Assembly (NCBI GenBank): GCA_902792435.1
Contig: CADAZN010000010.1
Span: 33,121 to 92,477 of the forward strand
Length of the DNA: 59,357 nucleotides
Direction of reading: 5' to 3'
Origin: an uncultured Bacteroidales bacterium
GTDB lineage: Bacteria; Bacteroidota; Bacteroidia; Bacteroidales; Muribaculaceae
Part shown: in pieces, positions 38,801 to 47,216 of the stretch
How positions within the stretch are numbered: the first letter of the stretch is position 1
How the letters are laid out: each line of letters opens with the position of its first letter
Notes under the pieces: generated by a model
Told to the model about the DNA's origin: nothing
What the model saw: only the letters and a program-made list of their open reading frames with translations
Databases searched by the model: none
Translations under genes and position numbers: made by a program

Positions 38801-41773
38801 CGTGAGCCGTGGTATCGTGGAAATTATTACTCTGGCTATCTATGGCAAAAGCCTAATCTTAATGAAGTAAACATCGCTACACCATCGTTATATAGCTATG
38901 ATAGGGATTGGTTTAAGAGCTATTACGCCGACCTAACGTCGTTAAGGGCCAAAGATATTGACCCCAACCTGCACGAGACCACCATCGCAGGGAATGACTC
39001 CACTGGCTGGATTGTGACAGGTGTGGTGTATGACGATGATTTAGAACCACTTATAGGCGCTGCTGTGAAGTGTGATTCGTTGGGGACAAGCACCGATGTC
39101 AATGGTCGATTTGAGCTAAAGTTGCCACACAAAGATAACATGGTCAAAATTGAATATTTAGGTTATAATAACTATAACTTCTCTACGCTCAAATTACCGC
39201 TGCTCATTGTTATGCCTGAGAGTGAACAGATGCTGCAAGAGGTGGTTGTGGCTGGTTATCAAAACGTAGACAAGCGCTTATTTACAGGAGTTGCAACCGA
39301 TGTGTCTTATGCACTTGAGGGACGTGCCGCCGGGATTATTGTGCGAGGAGCTACATCGATTTATGGTAGTGACAAGCCCCTTGTAGTGGTTGATGGTGTA
39401 ATAATAGAAGAAGCATCCGATCTTGATGCCGACATTTTGAGTAATGGCGACCCCTCGACGCTTCTTGGGGCTTTGGCGGGCATAGATGCCAACGACATTG
39501 CTGATTTCAGCATCATTAAGGACGGTTCGGCAACATCAATCTATGGTGCTCGTGCAGCAGCAGGAGTTATTGTTATCAACACATCGAGCAAGAGTTTTGT
39601 GCGTAACCGCAAGTTACAACAACTCAAGTCGCGTGAGCAGGGCGTTAAAACCGCATTATGGAAGCCGATGCTCACTACCGATGAGCAGGGACGCGTGACA
39701 GTGGAATTTAATGCCCCTGAGAATAATGCCACCTGGTTGGTGCAGGCTATTGCCTATAATAAAGACTTGCTGAGTGCAAACTTTATAGACGAGGTGATGA
39801 CCAGCCGTCCGCTCATGGTCAAGCCTGTGGCACCTCGATTCTTGCGTAATGGCGATAATGTTACCTTAAAGTGCCAAGTGCAGAACGCTGATGACACAAC
39901 TGCTGTTGTGAGTGCTGTAGTAGAGCTCTTTGACGTAGTCACTGGTAATGTTCTTCGCTCTGGCGGTCAGGAGCTAATTCTCGCTTCGCAAGAGACTCGC
40001 AATGTTGAAATCGAGTGGACAGTACCTGACACCCTGGCATTGATTGGCCTGCGTGTGAAAGCTGCCTCTGAGCACTGGGGCGATGGCGAACAGCTTGTAA
40101 TTCCGGTTCTTGCGGCCACGTCGCCGGTTATTGAGTCAGAGCCATTCTTCATTGACCAGGGTGAAAGTAAAGACATTACCATCACGGCCCCAAGTGGCGC
40201 AAAAGTGACCCTTGAAACGTGCGAGAACCCATTGTGGCAAGCTGTCATGGCTTTGCCCACCATTTATAGCGACAATGACAAGGTGGCGACATGTGTGGCC
40301 CACAGTCTCTATGCCCAAAGTCTGGCACAAGACTTGGCAGGTTGTGAACCTGCTATTGCTAGCGCCATCAGGAGTTGGAAGGGCGATTCGACGATGTTGT
40401 CGATGCTGCAGCAGAATCCTGACCTTAAGATTGGCGACCTCAAGGCATCGCCGTTTGTGGGAGCTGCTCAGCGCGAGACGCTGCGCATGCGCATGCTAAG
40501 CAACTTGCTTGATAGTGCAAAAATGGAGAGTGAGCGTAAGCGTTTGGTAAAGTCCCTGGGCGACCTGCAGCAACCCGATGGCGGCTGGGCATGGTTCAGT
40601 TATCCTGGTTGCAAGTCGTCGTTGAGCACTACAATTAATGTGCTTCAATTGCTTGGCGAACAGATGATAATTACCACCAACGTGAGTGATACCACCCTTA
40701 ATCGCATGATTGAACACGCAGTGAATTATTGTGACAAAGCGATAGAGCAAGACTTCAAGCAGGGGAAGAAGATTGATTATCTTGCCTATGCCTATGTGCG
40801 ATCATTCTTCCCACAAATCTTGATGAGCAAGACGCTAAAAGCCATCAACGACCGTAGCCTCAAGGCTGTGGCTGAGCACTGGCAAGACTACTCGCTCACC
40901 GACCGAGCCTATGCCGCTATTGTGCTTGACCGTGCAGGCAATAAGGCCGAGGCGCAAAAAATAGCTCAGTCGCTACGAGAGCATGCTGTGACCGACTATC
41001 AAGGCATGCATTGGGACAACCTGCAGGAGGGCAGGAACACATTCTATGATAATGTGACGCTCACCGCGCGTGTGCAGGAGGCACTCATGGTTGACCGTCG
41101 TGCTGATGAGCAGAAACTCATCAGCAAATGGATGTTGCTCATGAAGCAAAGCAACGACTGGGGCTCGAGTAGCCTCGCGGCGCAAGCTGTGTATTCCATA
41201 ATAACCAGTGCTGGCGATTGGGCCTCAGATGCCTTAGGCTACTCAGTGAGAGCTGTTGAGCCTGGTGAAGTGGTGAAACTTGTTTCAAAAGACCATCCCC
41301 AGTGGGGAGCTGTGTATGCGGCCTATACAGTACCGATGCAAGAAGTGAAAGAGGCACGCACTGCCGACCTTGCAGTAACCAAGCGCATGATGCGGTATGG
41401 GAAGAATGGTGAACTTGAGCAGTTCACTACGCTTAACGTGGGCGATAGGGTGCAGGTGCGCATCACGCTTGATGCGGCCAAAGATTTAGACTACGTTACC
41501 GTCGCCGATGAGCGTGCGGCTTGCTTCGAGCCCATCGACAAGACTTCGAATTACAAGTGTTGTGAGAGCACGATATATTACAACGAAGTGAAAGACAGTA
41601 AGACTAATTTGTTTATCAATAGTTTGCGACGCGGTGTGCACACTGTTTCCTACGATGTGAGGGTGACTAATGCTGGCACTTTTGCCGCTGGTGTGGCACA
41701 GGCTCAGTGTCAGTATTCGCCCCAAGTAGTTGCTCACACTGGAGCATCGACGATTGTGGTGGTACATAAGTAG
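35804..41773 (+). CDS. Alpha-2-macroglobulin-like protein with embedded carboxypeptidase-regulatory and TonB-plug domains
   Basis: A 1989-residue exported protein (signal MKKRIISTLVAVLVMMSAAWA). Residues 25-420 are helical/beta; macroglobulin MG domains follow (MG2 motif DLAIYRPGETLKFVAVQY near 510). Residues about 1066-1140 are a CarboxypepD_reg-like fold (GVVYDDDLEPLIGAAV, DVNGRFELKLP). About 1140-1265 match a SusC plug (EVVVAGYQNVDKRLFTGVA, ALEGRAAGIIVRG, PLVVVDGVIIEE, SATSIYGARAAAGVIVINTS). Then come the A2M core (TTDEQGRVTVEFNAPENNATWLVQAIA) and a helical toroid. No CxEQ thioester motif and no 22-strand barrel follow. Role: periplasmic or outer-membrane protease trap or surface complex component; inferred. 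Confidence 0.88.
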   Translation: MKKRIISTLVAVLVMMSAAWAQEVQNFAFPQHVTASAMQQLTQALKSGDGTAVVDAMVRYSLAKSCISKQYIDSIMPCIEQLAQRENRPDIKALLYHLEARVLSDYASRFGYPSVDIDTVPTSYERMSRGQVKDRLKELVRHSIDDEKALLSKPLSNYAGLITPDSLCMCPTLFHFLALKGYSIIEDEYVITRLLENCEEGSLSHMAAIVASKGAKVHRNKLNLVLNDFQVLEEYYLKYRDKESSGLLLSKMIFDEIDFWREYLEKFPQSPFYNTIINKLNHALRKQLGLRFPSEVSTKDSIEVSMETIQNLDEINVRLYMLSDTVEIEKNKTYSLKQFKLIDSQCLKLVKRDYEHDRNKVVFAPQPFGIYVAIPSFIDEKGKDINFLNYEKIASSDFIRVHDVALMSLKLCESENNNSNTTGSDNQGVDVELIAIDMLSGKPVEGALVTNGSWSSVTNVDGVAAVNIPNDVSRDNDGFSISIGADRWTPAHNVYIYSYKAEDVNRIDTVSKIFTDLAIYRPGETLKFVAVQYCKSTTSRNILGELPLKVMLHNANGILVDSLQLVSDKWGRATGSFVLPKDGLNGQYEISAISNNGSEIGSCTIEVSEYKIPTFTIKLNKPKPFYLGDDVKVDGSVVNYSGMPFAGVNVELEFGTYDSCRELDDDPQLSDTTVVTDANGRFELVIPAKTFALPANKTLDTDDEDCVVEHFSVVATATDELGEEHDDNCEYEIVLKGTSVVRVVDAAYCLEGQLLKAPIVVKSSKKGAVEVNYRITNDRSKEVKKGTIKSDNLLTDFNSLPSGEYTFEARCKGDKEYASGSLLLYRITDTKCPIKNSPMWIMPEGVKVDKDNKGHIIIGTSIPESHIYYIASTSKRILAKGWLHYYSPGMHQFDIDMPSESGEWVDVEFFNTYNKKQTKASRRLQSIMPQRQLNIKVESFRNKLEPGSAEKWRFTLLDNDSTPHKGAIMLSMIDKAIHDLKKNEWWFQPGFLTSTLYVMREPWYRGNYYSGYLWQKPNLNEVNIATPSLYSYDRDWFKSYYADLTSLRAKDIDPNLHETTIAGNDSTGWIVTGVVYDDDLEPLIGAAVKCDSLGTSTDVNGRFELKLPHKDNMVKIEYLGYNNYNFSTLKLPLLIVMPESEQMLQEVVVAGYQNVDKRLFTGVATDVSYALEGRAAGIIVRGATSIYGSDKPLVVVDGVIIEEASDLDADILSNGDPSTLLGALAGIDANDIADFSIIKDGSATSIYGARAAAGVIVINTSSKSFVRNRKLQQLKSREQGVKTALWKPMLTTDEQGRVTVEFNAPENNATWLVQAIAYNKDLLSANFIDEVMTSRPLMVKPVAPRFLRNGDNVTLKCQVQNADDTTAVVSAVVELFDVVTGNVLRSGGQELILASQETRNVEIEWTVPDTLALIGLRVKAASEHWGDGEQLVIPVLAATSPVIESEPFFIDQGESKDITITAPSGAKVTLETCENPLWQAVMALPTIYSDNDKVATCVAHSLYAQSLAQDLAGCEPAIASAIRSWKGDSTMLSMLQQNPDLKIGDLKASPFVGAAQRETLRMRMLSNLLDSAKMESERKRLVKSLGDLQQPDGGWAWFSYPGCKSSLSTTINVLQLLGEQMIITTNVSDTTLNRMIEHAVNYCDKAIEQDFKQGKKIDYLAYAYVRSFFPQILMSKTLKAINDRSLKAVAEHWQDYSLTDRAYAAIVLDRAGNKAEAQKIAQSLREHAVTDYQGMHWDNLQEGRNTFYDNVTLTARVQEALMVDRRADEQKLISKWMLLMKQSNDWGSSSLAAQAVYSIITSAGDWASDALGYSVRAVEPGEVVKLVSKDHPQWGAVYAAYTVPMQEVKEARTADLAVTKRMMRYGKNGELEQFTTLNVGDRVQVRITLDAAKDLDYVTVADERAACFEPIDKTSNYKCCESTIYYNEVKDSKTNLFINSLRRGVHTVSYDVRVTNAGTFAAGVAQAQCQYSPQVVAHTGASTIVVVHK

Positions 41774-41822
41774 AAGGGTAGAGGTCGCAAGTTGCTTACA
41801 AATTGTAATTACTGCTATAAAA

Positions 41823-41867
41823 TTAAGGCGCAGAAAGTGTCCTGAACTGGCTCTTTTTGCGCCTTAA
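41823..41867. terminator. Hairpin with long loop behind the macroglobulin gene
   Basis: Arms TTAAGGCGCA (41823-41832) and TGCGCCTTAA (41858-41867) pair perfectly around a 25-base loop. No T-run follows directly, so termination is plausible but not certain. Confidence 0.4.
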
Positions 41868-41943
41868 ACCGCAATATTGACAATTTTTAAGCAATAATAT
41901 GAAAAAATACCTTTTAACTTTTTTCTGTTTCCAAAGATTGTTG

Positions 41944-41951
41944 TATTTTTG
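41944..41951 (+). promoter_or_regulatory. -7 element for the small CTD-like protein
   Basis: TATTTTTG, 39 bases ahead of the ATG at 41991. It contains the TTG that would start a longer reading frame, arguing against that start. Confidence 0.5.
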
Positions 41952-41990
41952 CATTTGAAGATTTCACGACTTTTGCCCTGTGAATATGTG

Positions 41991-42320
41991 ATGAGGAGAC
42001 TTTTTCTGATATTAGCGATGCTGTTGACAATGGCTGCCACTAATCTTGCCACCGCCAAGGTGCAATGGCGAGAGACTAATGCTGAGGTTCAAGGAAAAAG
42101 TCTTACCGACCCTAGAAACACCGATGGGGTGGAGATTTTCCAGCGAAATGGTACTATCATAATTCGCACCCAGAAAACTATCCAGGTAAGGGTCTTCACT
42201 ATTCTTGGGCAACTTGTTTCGCAAGCTACGCTGCAACCGGGCACTTCGGAGCTAAGGCTCAACTCGCGAGGCATATACATGGTTAAAGTGGGAAATATAA
42301 CGCAAAAGGTCGCCCTTTAG
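41991..42320 (+). CDS. Small exported protein consisting mainly of a T9SS-tail-like domain
   Basis: A 109-residue protein. Signal peptide MRRLFLILAMLLTMAATNLA, about 35 linker residues, then a 55-residue tail with the pattern of type A sorting domains: VRVFTILGQLVSQATLQPGTSELRLNSRGIYMVKVGNITQKVAL. In type IX-secreted proteins this domain follows a large passenger; here there is almost none. It could be a stand-alone surface module, a remnant of a larger gene, or a periplasmic decoy. The ATG at 41991 is supported by the signal peptide and promoter position. Confidence 0.7.
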   Translation: MRRLFLILAMLLTMAATNLATAKVQWRETNAEVQGKSLTDPRNTDGVEIFQRNGTIIIRTQKTIQVRVFTILGQLVSQATLQPGTSELRLNSRGIYMVKVGNITQKVAL

Positions 42321-42405
42321 CCTTGCATTGAAGCATGAATTTAAGTATAAACTCAAATATTAAAGCTTATCATTAAAAAACTTTTTAATACACAATTATT
42401 TAACT

Positions 42406-43434
42406 ATGACAAACTTAGAAAACATTAATTGGAGTAAGTTGCCTTTTGGTTACATGAAGGCCGACTACAATGTTCGTTGCACTTTCAAAGACGGAAAATG
42501 GGGCGAAATCGAAGTTAGCGATTCTGAGATGATTAATGTCCACATCGCTGCTACATGTCTGCACTATGGTCAGGAAATTTTTGAAGGCCTCAAAGCTTTC
42601 CGTGGCAAAGACGGCAAAATTCGTATCTTCCGTCCCGAGGCTAATGCACAGCGCCTAATCAACAGTGCTAAAGGTATCCTCATGGAGCCAGTTCCCGAGG
42701 AACTCTTTGTAGAGATGGTTAAGAAGGTTGTTAAACTTAACGAGCGATTCATCCCTCCCTATGAGAGCGGTAGTTCTCTTTACATCCGTCCAGTAGAAAT
42801 TGGTACAGGTGCACAGGTGGGTGTAAGACCAGCCAAAGAGTACACTCTTATTATCTTTGTCACTCCAGTAGGTCCTTACTTCCCCGAAGGTTTCAAGCCC
42901 ACTAAGGTGGCTGTTTATCGTGAATATGACCGTGCAGCACCTAAGGGCACTGGTAAGTGGAAAGTTGGTGGCAACTACGCTTGCGGTATGCGTGCAACAA
43001 AGCGTGCTCATGACAATGGCTTCTCGGCAGTACTGTTCCTCGATCCAAAAGAGAAATTGTATCTTGACGAGTGCGGTCCAGCCAACTTCTTTGCTATCAA
43101 GGGCAATAAATACATCACTCCTATGAGTGATTCAATTCTGCCTTCAATCACCAACATGAGTCTTCAGCAAATTGCTAAGGACATGGGACTAGAGGTAGAG
43201 CGCCGTCCAATTCCTATTGAGGAGCTTGCTGAGGTTGACGAGGCTGCTGAATGCGGAACTGCTGCAGTTTGCACACCTCTGAGCGAGGTTTATGACAATG
43301 ACAACGATAAGACCTATGTTATCTCTAAGGATGGTAATCCTGGTCCAGTTGTTACCGAGCTCTACAAGCGTCTGCAAGGAATCCAGAAGGGTGACCTCGA
43401 GGATACTCACGGATGGGTTACCATTCTCGACTAA
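42406..43434 (+). CDS. ilvE: Branched-chain amino acid aminotransferase
   Basis: A 342-residue fold-IV PLP enzyme that transaminates Leu, Ile and Val with 2-oxoglutarate. Motifs: LHYGQEIFEGLKAFRGKDGKIRIFRP, YIRPVEIGTGAQVGVRPAKEY, GTGKWKVGGNYACGMRA (Lys of WKVGGN binds PLP), LYLDECGPANFFAIKGN and AAECGTAAVCTPLSEV. The eukaryote-like BCAT form common in Bacteroidetes. A strong terminator follows at 43473-43509. Confidence 0.95.
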   Translation: MTNLENINWSKLPFGYMKADYNVRCTFKDGKWGEIEVSDSEMINVHIAATCLHYGQEIFEGLKAFRGKDGKIRIFRPEANAQRLINSAKGILMEPVPEELFVEMVKKVVKLNERFIPPYESGSSLYIRPVEIGTGAQVGVRPAKEYTLIIFVTPVGPYFPEGFKPTKVAVYREYDRAAPKGTGKWKVGGNYACGMRATKRAHDNGFSAVLFLDPKEKLYLDECGPANFFAIKGNKYITPMSDSILPSITNMSLQQIAKDMGLEVERRPIPIEELAEVDEAAECGTAAVCTPLSEVYDNDNDKTYVISKDGNPGPVVTELYKRLQGIQKGDLEDTHGWVTILD

Positions 43435-43472
43435 TCGAAAAGGTATAAACTAAACCCAATTAATTGAATTAT

Positions 43473-43509
43473 GGTGTGTTGCATGTCCCTAGTGATGGTG
43501 CAACACACC
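43473..43509 (+). terminator. Rho-independent terminator of ilvE
   Basis: Perfect 11-base arms GGTGTGTTGCA and TGCAACACACC with a 15-base loop, followed by TTATTATTATAT. Confidence 0.8.
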
Positions 43510-43531
43510 TTATTATTATATCGTTAATGCT

Positions 43532-44116
43532 ATGATAGATACTTACTCCATTATTTGTCGTTTTTATGAGCCAGGAAGTGAACTGTGCAACCTTCTTTTG
43601 AAACACAATAAGCAGGTCGCCGAGTTGGCTTTGCAGCTTGCCAAGAGGCTTGTTGATGCCCACACCCCTGTTGATTTGGACTTTGTTGTAGAAGCCGCTA
43701 TGCTGCATGACATAGGCATCTTACACACCAATGCTCCGGGCATCCACTGTTATGGAAGTGAGCCTTACATCTGTCATGGTGTGTTAGGACGGGCAATGCT
43801 CGATGAGATTGGGCTATTTAGGCACGCTTTGGTGTGCGAGAGGCACACTGGAGCTGGTCTTGCTAGGCAAGAAATAATTGATCGTGACCTGCCGCTGCCA
43901 CATCGTGACTTGTTGCCCTTGAGCATTGAGGAGAAGATAGTGTGCTATGCCGATAAGTTCTATAGCAAGTCTCATCCCGAGAGGGTGCGCACGCTTGATG
44001 TCGCTCGTGGTAAACTTGAGAAGTATGGTCTCGACACTTTGAAGCGCTTCGACGAGATGGCGGCTCTCTTTGGCGAGCCCAATTACTCTGCTCTTAACGG
44101 CGACCTACAATCTTAA
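43532..44116 (+). CDS. HD-domain phosphohydrolase
   Basis: A 194-residue cytosolic protein with a HD/HDIG core: HNKQVAELALQLAKRL, AAMLHDIGIL (the HD pair), CHGVLGRAMLDE, CERHTGAG and EKIVCYADKFYSK. It resembles the TIGR00277/YqeK-like HD proteins, which hydrolyse nucleotides; the substrate is unknown. Single gene between the ilvE terminator and the lptD promoter. Confidence 0.85.
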   Translation: MIDTYSIICRFYEPGSELCNLLLKHNKQVAELALQLAKRLVDAHTPVDLDFVVEAAMLHDIGILHTNAPGIHCYGSEPYICHGVLGRAMLDEIGLFRHALVCERHTGAGLARQEIIDRDLPLPHRDLLPLSIEEKIVCYADKFYSKSHPERVRTLDVARGKLEKYGLDTLKRFDEMAALFGEPNYSALNGDLQS

Positions 44117-44195
44117 AAAATAAAAAACTTTGCTTAATTTAGTCATAGTAATATTTAATTATTGTCAATCTTGAGCCAATATCGGCAGAAATGAT

Positions 44196-44203
44196 TAATT
44201 TTG
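44196..44203 (+). promoter_or_regulatory. -7 element for lptD
   Basis: TAATTTTG, 31 bases upstream of the TTG start at 44235. Confidence 0.5.
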
Positions 44204-44234
44204 TAGGTTATTTCGATAATTAGCACCCACAAGG

Positions 44235-46952
44235 TTGAGGACTCGAGGACTGAAAATATTATTCTGGTGTGTGGCAATGGCTGTTGTTGTTGCCAGTGCT
44301 TTTAGTATGGTGGCGGCTCCACAGCAAAGGGCACCGCTGGGAAGGGTGCGCACCCCTCTTGATTCTATAAAGCAGGATAGAGGAGATTCGATTGCTTCTC
44401 CTCGCGACACTGCGAGGTTCAAGAAGGACCGTGCTGTTGATATCGACCATGTTGTAAAGTTCTCGGCCAAGGACTCAATAATACTTTTTGGACGTAACGA
44501 CCTCAGGTTCTATGGTGCTAGCGAAGTGAGCTACGACGACATGCAGCTAAAAGCCTCGTCAATCAACATGAACATGGACAGCAGTGTCGTTCATGCTGTG
44601 GGTGTTGCCGATTCGGTTGGTGAGCTGCAAGGAAAGCCGGTTTTCAGCGACCCTAGTGGAGAATATCAGTCAAAAAAGCTTGCTTTCAACTTCAAGACAA
44701 AGAAAGGTATTATCACCGATATCATCACAGAGCAGGGCGACGGCTACCTTACTGGTGGAATAACCAAGAAGCATGAGGACGATGAGTATCACATCAAGGA
44801 TGGACGTTACACCACTTGCGACAACCATGAGCATCCTCACTTCTATTTCCAAATCACTAAGGCAAAGATGCGCCCGAAGAAGAATGTGATCACAGGACCT
44901 GCCTACATGGTGCTCGAGGACTTGCCATTGCCATTGGCTGTGCCTTTCGCCTTCTTCCCGTTTACCAACAAATATTCGAGTGGTGTGCTGGTTCCAACTT
45001 TTGGAGAGGATTATAACCGTGGATTCTACTTGAGAAATGGAGGTTATTATTTCGCATTGAGTCAATACATTGATTTGGCGCTGACAGGCGAAATCTATAC
45101 TCGTGGCTCTTGGGGTGTTACAGTTCAGTCTAACTATTCGAAGCGTTACAAGTTCTCGGGACGCTTGAGTGCCAGCTACCTAACTACAGTGACAGGCGAC
45201 AAGGGTGACCCTGATTATTCCAAGGGACGCAACTTCTCGGTAGTGTGGAGTCACACTCAAGACTCTAAGTCCAATCCTAATATGCAATTCTCGGCTAGCG
45301 TGAACTTCGCAACGAGCGGTTACTCTCGAAGCAACATTACCGACTATTATCGCAACTCGTTTACCGAGAACACTAAGAGCTCTACAGTCAACTGGTCTTA
45401 TAATTTCCCTAACTCGAAGTGGAGTATCTCGGCCACTGCCAGTGTTTCACAACGCTCGGCCGACTCTACTATTTCGGTGTCATTCCCAAACTTCACCTTG
45501 ACAATGGCGCAAACGGCTCCATTCAAGCGCAAGAAGGCGGTAGGTGCCGAGAAATGGTATGAGAAAATTAAGATATCCTACACAGGACGTTTCCAAAACT
45601 CTCTCACTGCCAAGGAAAACGAATTCTTCCATAAGAACTTGGTAAAAGACTGGCGCAATGGATTCTCTCATATGATACCTATCTCGGCTACTTTCAATCT
45701 GTTTAAATACATCAACATCACGCCCTCTGTCACTATCAATGACCGAATGTACACCAGCAAGATTAAGCAGTCATGGGATCCTAACGCCAGCGCCGTAGTG
45801 CGTGACACTACCTATAGCTTCTATAATTTGTTCGATTTTTCGGCGTCACTATCATTTAGTACGAAGCTATATGGATTTTACAAGCCTCTTAAGTTTATGG
45901 GCGATAAGCTGCAGATGGTGCGACATGTGCTCACGCCCACTATCACTTTCTCGGCAGCTCCCGACTTTGGCTCAAAATTCTGGGGCTACTATGGAAACTA
46001 TTCCTATACTGATGCACAAGGAGTGGAGCGCAATGTGAAGTATCCTTACTTCCAGCATGGATTGTTTGGGCAGCCAAGTAGTGGCAGGAATGGCATTCTC
46101 ACTTATTCATTGGCCAATAATCTTGAGGCAAAGATCAAGAGTGATGATGACAGTACTGGCTACAAGAAGATATCTCTCATAGAGAATCTCACTCTTTCTC
46201 AGTCTTATAACTTTGGCGCCGACTCGCTCAGGTGGAGTAACCTCCAAACCTCAATATTGCTGAGACTTACCAAGAGTTTCAACCTAAATCTCAGTGCCAC
46301 ATGGGACGTGTATAAATATGGCCTCAACGAATATGGCAATCCAGTGCGCATCAATAAGCTGCGTCTCTTCCATGGTGGCGGATGGGGCCGACTGGCGAGC
46401 ACCGGCACTTCGTTCTCCTATACCTTTAACAACGATACCTTCAAGAAGCTCTTTGGGCGCAAGAAGAAGGATTCCGACAACAAGAAACAAAAGGATAGGA
46501 ACTCAAATGATAACCCGGGCAGTGATGGAAACAATAACTCCAAAGCTGGAGGGTCCGACATCACTCTCAGACCCGATGGATATATGCAATGGGAGTGTCC
46601 GTGGAGCCTGACGGTGAACTATTCGCTCAACTATGGCTATGGAGCTTTCAACTACGAGAAGATGGAATATAAAGGCAAGTTCACGCAGAACTTGAGCTTC
46701 AATGGTAATATTCGGCCAACCAAGAATTGGAACATAAACTTCTCGGCAAGCTACAACTTCGACACGCACAAGATCGCTTATATGAACTGCTCGGTAAGCC
46801 GAGAGATGCACTGCTTTGTCATGAGTGCAAGTTTCGTGCCTGTGGGACCTTACAAGTCCTATAACTTCCACATTGCTGTCAAGTCGAGCATATTGAGCGA
46901 CTTCAAGTATGACAAGCATTCTAGTTATAGCAATGGTGTTCAGTGGTATTGA
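44235..46952 (+). CDS. lptD: LptD-like outer-membrane LPS assembly protein
   Basis: A 905-residue outer-membrane protein. The frame is closed by a stop at 44217-44219, so the TTG at 44235 (MRTRGLKILFWCVAMAVVVA) is the best start; no ATG gives a better signal peptide. Residues about 70-210 resemble the OstA/LptA-like jelly-roll (DSIILFGRNDLRFYGASEVSYDDMQLKA...). The rest is beta-barrel strands with many aromatic/Gly alternations, for example ISATASVSQRSADSTISVSF. A low-complexity KK/DN/S-rich loop lies near 740-775. It inserts LPS into the outer leaflet, the end point of the Kdo pathway encoded at 3.9-6.75 kb. Annotated as LptD by family resemblance. Confidence 0.82.
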   Translation: MRTRGLKILFWCVAMAVVVASAFSMVAAPQQRAPLGRVRTPLDSIKQDRGDSIASPRDTARFKKDRAVDIDHVVKFSAKDSIILFGRNDLRFYGASEVSYDDMQLKASSINMNMDSSVVHAVGVADSVGELQGKPVFSDPSGEYQSKKLAFNFKTKKGIITDIITEQGDGYLTGGITKKHEDDEYHIKDGRYTTCDNHEHPHFYFQITKAKMRPKKNVITGPAYMVLEDLPLPLAVPFAFFPFTNKYSSGVLVPTFGEDYNRGFYLRNGGYYFALSQYIDLALTGEIYTRGSWGVTVQSNYSKRYKFSGRLSASYLTTVTGDKGDPDYSKGRNFSVVWSHTQDSKSNPNMQFSASVNFATSGYSRSNITDYYRNSFTENTKSSTVNWSYNFPNSKWSISATASVSQRSADSTISVSFPNFTLTMAQTAPFKRKKAVGAEKWYEKIKISYTGRFQNSLTAKENEFFHKNLVKDWRNGFSHMIPISATFNLFKYINITPSVTINDRMYTSKIKQSWDPNASAVVRDTTYSFYNLFDFSASLSFSTKLYGFYKPLKFMGDKLQMVRHVLTPTITFSAAPDFGSKFWGYYGNYSYTDAQGVERNVKYPYFQHGLFGQPSSGRNGILTYSLANNLEAKIKSDDDSTGYKKISLIENLTLSQSYNFGADSLRWSNLQTSILLRLTKSFNLNLSATWDVYKYGLNEYGNPVRINKLRLFHGGGWGRLASTGTSFSYTFNNDTFKKLFGRKKKDSDNKKQKDRNSNDNPGSDGNNNSKAGGSDITLRPDGYMQWECPWSLTVNYSLNYGYGAFNYEKMEYKGKFTQNLSFNGNIRPTKNWNINFSASYNFDTHKIAYMNCSVSREMHCFVMSASFVPVGPYKSYNFHIAVKSSILSDFKYDKHSSYSNGVQWY

Positions 46953-47026
46953 TTCAATCCTGAAAATAATCTGGTTGAAGAATATCTGTTATTTGTGCGT
47001 TTTTATGGGGTATTAATTGAAACTAG

Positions 47027-47058
47027 TTTGCGAGATTGAATTCTTTGATATATTTTTG
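47027..47058 (+). promoter_or_regulatory. Orphan plus-strand promoter
   Basis: TTTG (47027-47030), 20 bases, TATTTTTG (47051-47058). It lies between converging lptD and mutS2 and points into a region with no gene, ending at a hairpin terminator. Confidence 0.5.
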
Positions 47059-47063
47059 TAACG

Positions 47064-47196
47064 TAATAATAACACATAAGGCAAATCAATAAAAGTAATC
47101 ACTATTTTTTTCATCAATGGGACGTTGATCGTTGTGAAACGTGAAATGACGTCCAAAATGCTAAAGGTCAAAACCGCCTTTAGCATTTTTGTTTTA
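47064..47196 (+). ncRNA. Candidate small RNA of about 130 bases
   Basis: Bounded by an orphan promoter (47027-47058) and the strong terminator at 47155-47196. Internal pairing is possible: GGACGT near 47120 with ACGTCC near 47150, and ATCAA with TTGAT. There is no plausible coding sequence. Not recognised as 6S, tmRNA or RNase P. The alternative is that it is only the terminator region of lptD and mutS2. Confidence 0.4.
47155..47196. terminator. 13-bp hairpin terminator
   Basis: Arms AAAATGCTAAAGG (47155-47167) and CCTTTAGCATTTT (47177-47189), nine-base loop, followed on the plus strand by TGTTTTATA. It can also serve mutS2 on the minus strand (stop at 47217). Confidence 0.85.
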
Positions 47197-47216
47197 TATA
47201 ATATAGTGCGTGGATG

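Noticed and set aside
40120-40400. Thioester site in the macroglobulin-like protein
   Set aside because: The region where CxEQ would lie reads NPLWQAVMALP, with no Cys-x-Glu-Gln. A LLGEQ elsewhere lacks the Cys and context.
42990-44240. tRNA or other structured RNA genes in intergenic gaps
   Set aside because: Gaps around ilvE, the HD gene and lptD contain only a terminator and a promoter; no cloverleaf-like pattern or T-loop consensus was found here or elsewhere in the window.
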